Source: Portulaca oleracea
Taxonomy: Eukaryota > Streptophyta > Magnoliopsida > Caryophyllales > Portulacaceae
Length of the DNA: 64,000 nt
Reading direction: 5' to 3'
Assembly (NCBI GenBank): GCA_029582165.1
Contig: CM055881.1
Span: 19,287,594-19,351,593, forward strand
How positions within the stretch are numbered: position 1 is the stretch's first letter; the number at the start of each line of letters is the position of its first letter. The notes beneath the pieces are model-generated. The model worked only from the letters and a program-made list of their open reading frames with translations. It was not told the origin of the DNA and did not search any database. A program made the position numbers and the translations under genes. This document shows, piece after piece, positions 23,395-32,925 of the stretch.

Positions 23395-24500
23395 ACTGTA
23401 AGTGTACGGGTCTATGTAGTATAAAATTGTCGTTCTCTCTCAGGGACTTGTGTTCAACTATACACTAAACTAGTTCATTACAAAGGATGCTAGGTCGATC
23501 AAAGAGTTTGTGGGGTAACGAATCAAAATATTAAACTAAGAAAGCAAGAAAGATCTAATCTTTATGGGTTTTATCGAATGATTAAGGGAGTTTAGGGGAG
23601 TCCACTCTAGTAACTTAATCAATTAAGCAGTGATTCTAGTTTAAAGTAATATTGGTAGTGTCGGGGTCTATAATCTTTCTAGGGCCTTTCACAACAATCT
23701 TTCGATTTGAAGTGAGTTACAGAGATTAGACTAAACATCCTATTTTCATGGCTATTTAACCTAATTAAAGATAAGAACCGATTATAACATGACCTTAAGC
23801 GTGGATTATTATTTCTAACTATTTTCTACGCCTATTCAATCTTCGTCTTTCCAATTCAAAATTCAAACTTTTGTCATGTTATCAAGAATCTAATACCAAG
23901 CAAAAGGCGGTTAGCCAAATTTTACTATGATAAACAAAGCACGGATATCAAACAATTGTATTAAAACCAAAAACTAATATCACACAATATAAATTAATCA
24001 AGAAACATCGAGTTTATCCTCTAAACGAGGAATCTAGGTACTCATGATAATAAAAACTAAGAAAACGAAAACAAAAACTGAATAACAAAACATAAGAAAA
24101 ATAGAAATCAAACCGAACATCCGAGTCGCCGAATTTGATCTCTTCTTGCCACTCGATTTGATCTCCTTCTTCTCCTCTTTTGTTCCTAATCAACTAAACG
24201 GCTCCCGAAGGGAGGAAAATACAAAGAACCCTATTCTAAAATTTGGTGGAATAAAACTAATAAATTCTTCGATGATGAATAATAGAGGCTGAGGGTTTTT
24301 ATTCTCTAATTCTCTAATAAAACCCTAAAGTAGGATGATTGCCTCTGAATGATGCGCGGAGGACATAATTTAATAAACGAGACGCACAAGACGCTGCCGA
24401 AGGATCGACACACGCTGCTCGTGACTCACGTTATGATCTCGCTGCCATGGGCGCTGCCAGCGGGGCAGCAGCCGCTGCCAGCGTGTTACTCACTTTTAAA
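23395..24500. mobile_element. LTR-like repeat (copy 2 of the family at 813-2082)
   Basis: Follows the earlier copy in order: ggatgctaggtcg, ttaggggagtccactctag, caatctttcgat, acatgaccttaag, aaccgaacatcc, then a GC-rich segment (24360-24490) with gctgccagcg repeats. There is no open frame. The function of this family is unknown; it may be a long LTR or a non-autonomous element. Confidence 0.5.
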
Positions 24501-24546
24501 AATTGTTACCTAAACTAACACCTATTGTAACATTTAATCATTAAGT

Positions 24547-25094
24547 GTTATAATAGGACTCTATAGCAACATTTATTTTTAAATAATTTTTTCCTTTATA
24601 TTTTTTTAAGAGTTGAAGCTTTACTATGGAACATTTCATAATTCCTCTTTTTTTTTTTTGTGCTCTAGGCGCCAGGCATGTATAGCAAAATTTCATTTTC
24701 ACAGCTAAATAAAATTACACTGATAAACAACAGTCCAATTCTCAATTGAACACACGCCTAACAAAACCACCGATCCCTAGAACACTTCAATATCTCTTTG
24801 AAAAAGTCTCCAAGTTGATCTGGTAAGGGTTCCCAGCCCCCGCCTGCTCATTGGCAGTCGCTGTTGAAGAAACGAAAGTTGTTGAGTCGCTCGGGTAGGG
24901 TTAGGGTTTTCAATATGGGGAGAATTTCAGTATGAATGACTGAACCTTACTAGGGTTTTTGCACATCAAAAGGGAAGAATTGCATCGATTCGATTGGAAT
25001 TTTGAAATGTTCTATAGTAAAGCTTCCACTCTTAAAAAAATATAAAGGAAAAAATTATTTAAAAATAAATGTTGCTATACAGTCCTATTGTAAC
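24547..25094. mobile_element. TIR element (548 bp) with near-identical 95-bp arms
   Basis: The left arm gttataataggactctatagc... and the inverse of the right arm gttacaataggactgtatagc... agree almost perfectly through acatttatttttaaata and atttttttaagag to gaacatttca. The hexamer TTAAGT directly abuts both ends. The interior (24650-24990) is not palindromic and has mixed composition unlike the arms, so it may be acquired sequence. Confidence 0.75.
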
Positions 25095-25129
25095 TTAAGT
25101 CATTTCTAACTTAAGTCAGTCGGCTAGAG

Positions 25130-26460
25130 TTGTTTTTATGCTCGAGCTCGAGATTATTAGCTAACTTAATTTCACTCTTTATTTTTCTTCCAACTTTTCT
25201 TTTCTTTTCTTTTCTTTTCTTTTCTTTCACTTTCTCAACTTTTTCTTTTTCTTTTTCTTTTTCTTTGCTTTCTTTCTCTTTTTCTTTTCTTTCCTTTTTT
25301 TCAAGATTTTAGGGATGTCGGTTTGTTTCGGGAATTTCACCAGCCTTCGCAAAGGGTTACCCTCCCAATTCGAGTTACTCCATACATAAACATTGTACTT
25401 AAAGGGCATGGGCGCCATCCACCCACACCAGCCCTTAGTGGTGGAACCGACATTATGCAATTAATTAAGACGAGCAAGAGCATTGAACAAGTCAAACTAT
25501 CCAACTTTGGGTAAGAAAATCACAATCAGGGCGTGCAAGAGTGAGGACTATGCTTTCACATTCCATGTCAAGGTCTAATAAAGGTAAATCAGGGCAGAAA
25601 ACCTTCCTAAAGCCTATCATTGTTCATATCGGCCACTTCTAAATGATTAAATTGGCCAATTAGACAACTACCTGCACGATTGTGAATGAAAGCATCTTTT
25701 AAAGGAAAGGGAAGCACTTTAGGGGGTTTTCACAACATTTTCCCCTTTTTTCTTTCATTTTCAACGAAAAGTTTTCAAATTTTAGGCGAAAAAAAACTAA
25801 GAACTAACAAAATGCTATGCTAGGTGATCTACCCTTAAACATAGATATCTCCCCTCACACTTAAAACACCACAATGTCCTCATTGTGGGAAGGGTGTCAC
25901 ATAAAAGGCAGAAAACCAACAAAAATCATATACACAAAAATAACTAGCAAGTAAAAGTGGGGCAACCCGAGCCCAAATGGCTCCAACAACAAAATAATCC
26001 CAACACGATCACTCAAAGGGGCTCGCCACCCAAAAGAAAATCAAGCATGTGAAGAGGATCAAAGAAATATACACATTCAAAGAGAGCGAAAAGAAGTTAC
26101 CTCGGGGTCTTCAATTACAACAACTCGATCCGCGATCCAAAGAACATAACACTTTAGGGTAGAAATAATCAAGCAAACCATCCTAGGTATGAATGTTCAC
26201 ATGCAAGACTAAAAGAAAAACAAATATTTACAAGACACTAGTCAACTAACGAACTAAAGAAAAACTATTCACTACATATACATTGATAGGAACTAACCTC
26301 AACCCCGAATCTCACCATTTGAGGCGGGAATTAAGGATGAAGCACTTACCAAACTCGGTCCTACGAATGATAAGAGCATGTGGGTTACCACATTATAGCA
26401 GGTACCACTTAAGCTAACTAGCTAAGAGCTCATTAGTAAAAGTATTCATCACAACATTAT
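25130..26460 (-). mobile_element. Ty3/gypsy 3'-region remnant with pyrimidine tract
   Basis: A CTTTT-rich tract (25195-25300) precedes a segment that on the minus strand reads YNVYVWSNSNWEGNPLRRLV. Near 25850-25890 the minus strand carries a ccacaatgaggacattgtgg palindrome followed by ttttaagtgtgagggga, a signature I associate with Athila-type elements downstream of the last gene. No intact coding region remains. Confidence 0.45.
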
Positions 26461-26520
26461 TGGTTTTGCTTTTACTCCTGCTGTTTTGAAGTAATTAATT
26501 GCTACTCAAGTTTTAAAAAT

Positions 26521-26760
26521 TACTCCCTCTGCTCAATAATTTGTAGCATTTGAAAATCACGGGGTCAAACTTTAAAAGTTGAACATAAATTTTTCGATAG
26601 ATACAATAACTCGTTATATAAAATTATTGATAGTATATTCATTACAAATATGGTAAAAATATAATATTACAAGTGATAATAAAATACCATATGAAAAATT
26701 ACCGATCAAAAGGTATCATTAAAGACTTTAATAATCAACTACTCCGTAAATGATAAATAA
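26521..26760. mobile_element. Stowaway-like MITE, degraded
   Basis: Begins TACTCCCTCTGCTC and contains the ggtcaaactttaaaa and aaaataccatatgaaaaatta phrases also found, in diverged form, at 28543 and 60872. The right end has decayed to ctactccgtaa. It lies about 200 bp upstream of the P450 promoter. Confidence 0.55.
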
Positions 26761-26962
26761 TATAAAAGGGGAATAAATCTCCATTTAGAAGGATGGTAGA
26801 CCCATCCATTTATTATCACAAGCAAATTAATTAGTATCTGACCATGTGACTACCTAATTTGTCCATCTTAAACCAAGCGGGGGTTGAAACCTTCATTAAC
26901 CTCTCAAAAGGAAAATTCCAACTTGCAATGCTCTTTTGGTAGGAAGCCCCTCAATCTTCCAT

Positions 26963-26969
26963 TATATAA
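26963..26969 (+). promoter_or_regulatory. Probable TATA box of the CYP86B-like gene
   Basis: TATATAA lies 125 bp before the proposed start codon at 27094. It also argues against the earlier in-frame ATGs (26884 onward), which would lie upstream of the expected transcription start. Confidence 0.55.
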
Positions 26970-27093
26970 CAAAGTGTTTATGCAAAAAATCTCAAAACCC
27001 ATCCCCCTTACATCATCTTGCTATTTTTCTCATGCAAAAAATCTCTCCTTACCAATTTCAAAACAAAAACGTCTAAAAGACAAAATAGTCAAA

Positions 27094-30000
27094 ATGGAAA
27101 GCACAAATTTTCTAATAATAATCAAATGGGTAGTCACCCAAATCCAGTTTTTTGACATATTTCTAGCACTTTTTGGTCTTTTTGTGTTCGTTTGCATCCG
27201 TGAGAGGCTCACAAACAAAGGCCCAATGCTATGGCCAATCGTTGGCATAATCCCCTCATTTGCACTCCACTACCATGAGGTGCATGAGTGGAACACTAGG
27301 GCTTTGGAAAAGAGTGGGGGAAGTTATAGAATTAGGGGCTTGTTTGGTGGGTTTGAGGGGATTATGACTTGTGACCCTCTTAAGATTGAGTACATCCTTA
27401 AGACAAACTTCAAGAACTTTCCTAAGGGGAAGTACTACCGGGAACGGTTCCGAGAGCTCCTCGGTGATGGCATCTTCAACTCCGATGATGATCAGTGGAA
27501 GGCACAACGCCGAATCGCTACGTCAGAGATGCACACTACTAGGTTTGTGGAGTACTCCTTGGGGACCATGCAGAGCCTTGTCCATGACAAGCTGCTTAAG
27601 GCACGTTCATTATGTTTCTCAGTCATATTTTTTTCCCTATTATTCGTCGTCAAAGGTAACACCGAATATAAATGTGTACAAAGTTCAAATTTTATAATAT
27701 GGCTACAGGCTACTATAAAACTAATCTGGCTAAAAAGAAAAAGCATCATGCAATGTAGATTTGGATTAGGTCAAATATGAATACATGTTATCGTATCAAG
27801 GCATATGAAATTAGGATGCGAATCTGTCAAATTTGAACATAAATAAGGTAAGGTTGCATGCGTAATTAAAAACGTTTTAGTCATTTTCATTTCACATATC
27901 TATCATATATTGCGCTATTAAATAGAAATTTTAATTATCTTTAGATTAGAACAAATATTTCTACTTTTATATTGGATCCTGTTTGCGGTATTGATAGAAC
28001 CTTACTCAAATCTAGTACGTAGATAATTAAGTTGATCCTTGCTCATTTCTTTCGTGGGGTTGAGCTTTTACTACATTGGTTTCATATTGTTTGTCTCTTC
28101 ATAAATATCATACGGTGTTCAATATCTATTTTTGATTGATTATTTTTTATAATGTGTTCTGTGAAAAAAAAATAGACGACGTTATATTCTTACAGTAGTA
28201 TTTTTCGTTAAGAATCTAATAATACTATAATAGATATGTTGAAATTAACAGTCAAAATTTTTAAAATTTGACTAATATATATTAAGATGACAATTAGTGT
28301 AAAATGGAGAGAGTACACGTTACTTTTTCACAAGTTTAATTGATGAGACACGGGTGAGCCTCCATAAGTCCACTACATTAAATTGAGAGCAACTCCCATG
28401 TAATAGTACATTTTGTACATATTTTTTTATTAAGAATATTTTCTATATGTTCTAAAAAAAAGAATATTTTCTAAATAAAACTTTATTGTAGATGTGAGTT
28501 AATTTAATTAATTATGTAATACTAAGTAACATTTTTATAATGTACTCCCTCTATTTTATATTAATTGTCATTTTGGAAATTGTTGAGTCAAACTTTAAAA
28601 TGTTTAACCATAAATATTTTAATATATACAATAATTTGTTAGATAAAAGTACTACCATAGATTTGTTACGAAAAATACTTTTCTAAAAGTATAATCTTGC
28701 TATTGTTAATAAAATATTATATAAAAAATTATCAATCAAAGAGTAACATTAGATGTTGTGACAGTCAATAAAATGACAATTAATATGGAACGGATGGATT
28801 ATTTTGTCAAAAAATAACATGATATTCTTATGATTTGTTATACATCTAATGATAGCACATTCATATAATACAACATTAGAAATAATGATCAAAAGTTTTA
28901 AAATTTGTCTAATCTATACATATATATATATATATGAAGATGACAATCAACATGACACGTTAATTTTTCACAAGTTCAATTAATTAGACATGGGTGAGCA
29001 CCCATAGGTCCACTACATTAAATTGAGAGCAACGTACGTCGCATATAATAATTCTGTTTGTGCATATTTTTTATTAAGAAAACTTTCAATATATAGTTTT
29101 ATCGTAGATGTGAGTTAATTTAATTCATTACGCAATTATTATGTAATTAATTGGTATGTATATATTAATACTCCAATATGTTTGAAGGTGATAGAGAAGC
29201 AAGCGATGACAGCAAAAGACAAAGCCATAGACCTTCAAGAATTACTCCTCCGTTTTACCTTCGACAATGTCTGTGTGGCTGCGTTTGGGGTTGATCCAGG
29301 CTGCTTGGCTTTGGACTTACCGGAGATCCCCTTTGCCAATGCCTTTGAAGAAGCAACCGAATATTCCCTCTTCCGATTCTTGGTGCCACCCTATGTGTGG
29401 AAACCCATGAGGTTTTTCAACCTAAGCAAAGAGAGAAAGCTCAAGGAAGCCCTGAAAATCGTGCACGAATTTGCTGAGACAACCGTCAAGAATCGAAAGG
29501 CCGATATGACTAAGCCTAGGGGCAAACATGACCAAGCTCCTTGTGATCTCTTGTCTAGGCTCATAATGATGCAAGATCACCAAGGCACATGTTTTTCAGA
29601 CAAGTTCCTTAGGGACTTTTGCATAAGTTTCATCCTAGCTGGCCGCGATACTAGCTCTGTCGGCTTGGTTTGGTTCTTTTGGCTCTTGTGTGAGAACCCA
29701 GATGTAGAATCCAAAATCATGCACGAGATCATGGTGGTTTTGGGAAAGAGGACTTGGAAGAACTCAAAGGATATTAAGTCATTTGAAGAGGTTATTTTCA
29801 AGCTAAAAGAATTGGACGAAATGGTATATCTACAAGCCGCGTTATCAGAAGCTCTAAGGCTTTACCCTTCGGTGCCTATAGACTTTAAGCAAGCTAGAGA
29901 AGATGATACGTTCCCCGATGGGATGAGAATTAAAAAGGATCGTAGGGTTTTATACCATGTTTACGCGATTGGGAGGATGGAGTCGGTGTGGGGGAAGGAT

Positions 30001-30270
30001 TGCTTGGAGTTTAGGCCTGAAAGATGGCTTAAAGATGGTCAATTTGTGAGTGAAAATCCATTCAAGTATGCTGTTTTTAATGGGGGTCCAAGGCTTTGTG
30101 TGGGGAAGAAATTTGCATATATGCAAATGAAGATGGTAGCTGCGTCAATCCTTTTAAGGTATAAGGTGAAGGTTAAAGAAGGGCATGTTATTGCTCCTAA
30201 GGTTACCACCACTCTTTACATGAAGCATGGCTTGTTAGTCACCTTCCAGCCAAGGCAATTAGCCCTTTAA
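27094..30270 (+). CDS. CYP86B1: CYP86B1-like fatty acid omega-hydroxylase (cytochrome P450), two exons
   Basis: Exons 27094-27600 and 29188-30270 give a 529-residue protein, normal for plant CYP86. Known CYP86B1 enzymes are ER-bound and omega-hydroxylate very-long-chain fatty acids for suberin. The N-terminus (residues about 5-35) is hydrophobic, a membrane anchor. Motifs: AGRDTSS at about 320-326 in helix I, EALR at 390-393 (ExxR), FRPERW, and the haem loop FNGGPRLCVGKKFA with Cys473. The ATG at 27094 was chosen over upstream in-frame ATGs because a TATA box lies at 26963. Exon 1 ends LHDKLLK-type sequence at AAG and exon 2 resumes VIEKQ. This join needs a GC donor (AAG|GCACGT) and an ordinary AG acceptor; there is no GT at that point. 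The intron holds a Stowaway-like MITE. The coding sequence has no stop or frameshift, so the gene looks functional. Confidence 0.9.
27601..29187 (+). other. CYP86B1-like intron, GC-AG type, 1587 bp
   Basis: AT-rich, beginning GCACGT and ending tttgaag. It contains a Stowaway-like MITE (28543-28800), a TA-rich tract at 28918-28935, and two copies of the phrase cataggtccactacattaaattgagagcaac (approximate) at about 28350-28390 and 28990-29030, indicating an internal segmental duplication. Confidence 0.7.
28543..28800. mobile_element. Stowaway-like MITE in the P450 intron
   Basis: Starts TACTCCCTCTATTTTATATT and ends near atatggaacggatgga, an inverse of the start. The interior includes gagtcaaactttaaaatg and aaatgacaattaatatgg, shared with related copies in the window. 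Confidence 0.65.
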
Positions 30271-30640
30271 TTGATGAAGCTACATCGACTTCAATATATG
30301 ATATACAAAATGACCACTGTGATAATTTATTACAGTACTGTTGCTCGTTTGCATTTCTGATATAGACGTGCAGTGGATCTGCTTATATATATTTATCTGA
30401 ACTATATCTAGGTTATAGTAGGCTCAAAAGGGTACTTCAATATTCCTTGTATAATATAAGGTCATTTACTCTTAGTAGCTCTAAGAGTACTCTAATGACT
30501 ATCAATATGTACTTGCTATTTGAACCTAAACTTTGTATGATTTATGCAATAGATTTGTTAATATCGTTCAAATATATTATTCAAATAATTACAAGGTGAT
30601 TCAGTTTTTTTGGAAAAAAGTTGAAAGGCAAAATCATGAG
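30271..30640 (+). other. 3' flank of the CYP86B1-like gene
   Basis: AT-rich 3' untranslated and downstream sequence. No canonical AATAAA is evident close to the stop codon; several TATATA/AATATA-rich stretches could serve. No other gene is seen. Confidence 0.4.
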
Positions 30641-31640
30641 TGAAAGATCTTTAGAGGGCGGGTGAATAGGGTTGATAAAAATTTCAGCACACTTGACAAG
30701 GATATTAGTAACAAATCATGACCTTGGTCAAGATATATTCTACACACAATTTAACGAAATATACTTGATAATATTGAAAATTAAGCTCAACACGCTACAA
30801 GAGGAATTACTACAAATCAACTCACTATCCAAGGTTGATGACCTCGGAGCAGTTACAAAAGAATGATCTTGCCAACTATGTTGGCCTAGGATCAGTTACA
30901 ACAGAAGATTTTCACCAACCACGTTGGTGTTTGCTCACTCATAAAAACTTAACACTCAATCACTACTACAATGTCTCTCACTAATTACGTAGGCTAAACT
31001 CTCACCAGAATTCCTTTACTGGCTACAAAGACATATTGGCTACTAATTCAGAAATCTCACACTTGATTTCTTACAAAGCATTTTTCTCCATTTTCTCCTT
31101 CCAATTGATATTTTGCTTGCAGATGTAGGTGTGGATTGTATAGCCTTCCAAAATCTTGTCTCTTCCTCGTGATTGATTCACGATCGCCTTGATTTGCAAT
31201 GACAACGACCAATTTCCTTTTCATAAGTGATTCGTTGATTCATTTCCATGAATAGTTCTTGCGTTGATTTCCTACAAATATAAGGCAACCCAAATCAGCA
31301 TCTATGGATTTAGGCAAGTAATTGGATTAGTGAGTAAGGTAGGAAATCTTCCCTTTCTAGGCACAACAATTTTGGCTTTCATAACAAAACTTCATTTGAT
31401 GTCGTCCTTGGTGAAAATGTAGGCAATTTTGTTGCCCATATTCTGCCACAAGGTTATTGTACCTACAGAAAGGAAGGGTGTTTCTACAATCTCTCCTTTT
31501 TTTGTATGAAAGGCAGGATTCCAACATAAATAACCAAACATTCACAATAGCTAAATAGCATATAATCACCCAAAACGCTGAGGTTCCTGGCTTAAGTACA
31601 GATCAAAGTTATCCAAAGTTATCTCCCCTTTCTCCTTTTG
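30641..31640 (-). mobile_element. LTR-retrotransposon remnant, probably copia/SIRE-like terminal region
   Basis: Contains the phrase agagggcgggtgaataggg common in long copia LTR families. On the minus strand, at about 31610-31645, there is a purine tract ggagaaaggggagataac like the 3' polypurine region of SIRE-type elements. No coding region. The family is inferred, not proved. Confidence 0.4.
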
Positions 31641-31739
31641 TGCAAAAAATGTAAAAAGAACAGAAAATGTTTAGCTGCTAAAAAGTTTATGGAATAGAAC
31701 AACCAAAGAGGATTCAGATAGGGAGACAACAAAGGAGAC

Positions 31740-32810
31740 AATAGGGGAATCATTAGTCGGGGCCGCCAGAGAAGACGGATCTACAACAGTGAGAGGGTTG
31801 GTCGACCGAGAGTGCGGTAGTCTCTTGAGGCTTCACCATCTCCTTCAAGGAGGAAATAGTATCCTTGAGCTCGATGACAACATTTGCTAGAGCAGCGTTA
31901 ATAGCTTGGAGAGACTTTTTCTCTAACTACAAGAGCTGGATCTCCGTTTGGAGTGCAACAACTTGCTTTCGCAGTTTGTCAATTGCATCCTTGGTGACAA
32001 CAACTGAGGATGAGGCTTGGGACATCTTGAGCTCATTTGAGTGACTCCACAAGCCATCGCTTTGTACCTTATACTCGAAAGTCTCGAGGGTAGTGAGGTT
32101 GATCAATGGGAGGGCCATGTCTATTTTCTCCTCCAAGGGGAAAGGGGTGTGGAAAGCTTTGAAAATCTTGTTGAGGAGATTGCAGTATGGGAAGGGTCCA
32201 GATATGTTTGAAACAGCTTTGGTAAAGTGATAGATCTGAGAAAGAGTTCACCGAGATCTAGGTGTTGCCCATCAAGGATGTTGAGGAGAAATGTAGCTCT
32301 GGCCTCATTGATGGTCTCCTTGGAAGTGCCTTGGGAAATGATGAAGCGAACTAAGATGTAGTATAGGAAGTACGGTTCGGAGAGAAAAGTTGTGTATTGG
32401 GGATGCTTATTATTAGAGGGGCGATTAAACTTGGTTAGGAGAACTTGGCGAGGGTTGGAGTTGATTTGGTGGGGTGGTTTGACTGGGTCAGGAGAAAGAT
32501 GCAAGATGCGCTCAAGTGTGCTGGGGTTGAGATGGATATCACGATCTAGAACTACTGATTTGAACGAGGGTTTGGAAGGATTGGTGGCCAGGTCTTCCAA
32601 GTTGGCAAAGAAATTATGGATAAGGTTAGGGTAGGTGAATTCATCACATTCAAAGAATACTTGACACTCGAGGTCAGCGAGGGTGGACAGAAAGAAGAAT
32701 TTTGGGTCGCCAAGTGCATTGGTAGCAGCACACTCACAATACAGAAGGTCAGCGAGGGTGCATTGGTCAGCGAGGGTGGACAGAAAGAAGAATTTTGAGT
32801 TACAAGTCAT
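31740..32810 (-). pseudogene. Retroelement-associated ORF resembling the 'putative plant transposon protein' domain, frameshifted
   Basis: The main minus-strand frame is 32810-32121, with YPNLIHNFFANLEDL then DRDIHLNPSTLERILHL, a pattern seen in plant retroelement proteins annotated as a putative transposon domain. A frame change near 32130 leads to a second frame (32136-31927) ending in a leucine-rich coiled coil (DKLRKQVVALQTEIQLL). The N-terminus carries a short internal duplication: FFFLSTLAD occurs twice, from a repeated gtcagcgagggtggacag at about 32675 and 32760. It probably is the env-like or extra ORF of the element at 30641. Function is unknown. Confidence 0.5.
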
Positions 32811-32925
32811 AACAGTGTTCGAATTTTTAAATAAAACTCCAGAAGGTAGTTTATCATAAAAATGAATATCAATAGAAATTTTTTTTGTTTGTTGGTTTTC
32901 TTATGACCGTTTTTTGTTTCTAGGC

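Noticed and set aside
25227..25460. 77-codon minus ORF with a poly-Lys tail as a gene
   Set aside because: The lysine tail is the translation of the pyrimidine tract, and the rest matches a retroelement remnant segment also seen near 8400.
26884..27093. The upstream ATG at 26884 as start of the P450
   Set aside because: A TATA box at 26963 lies inside this extension, and the extra 70 residues do not look like a CYP86 N-terminus; the hydrophobic anchor starts just after 27094.
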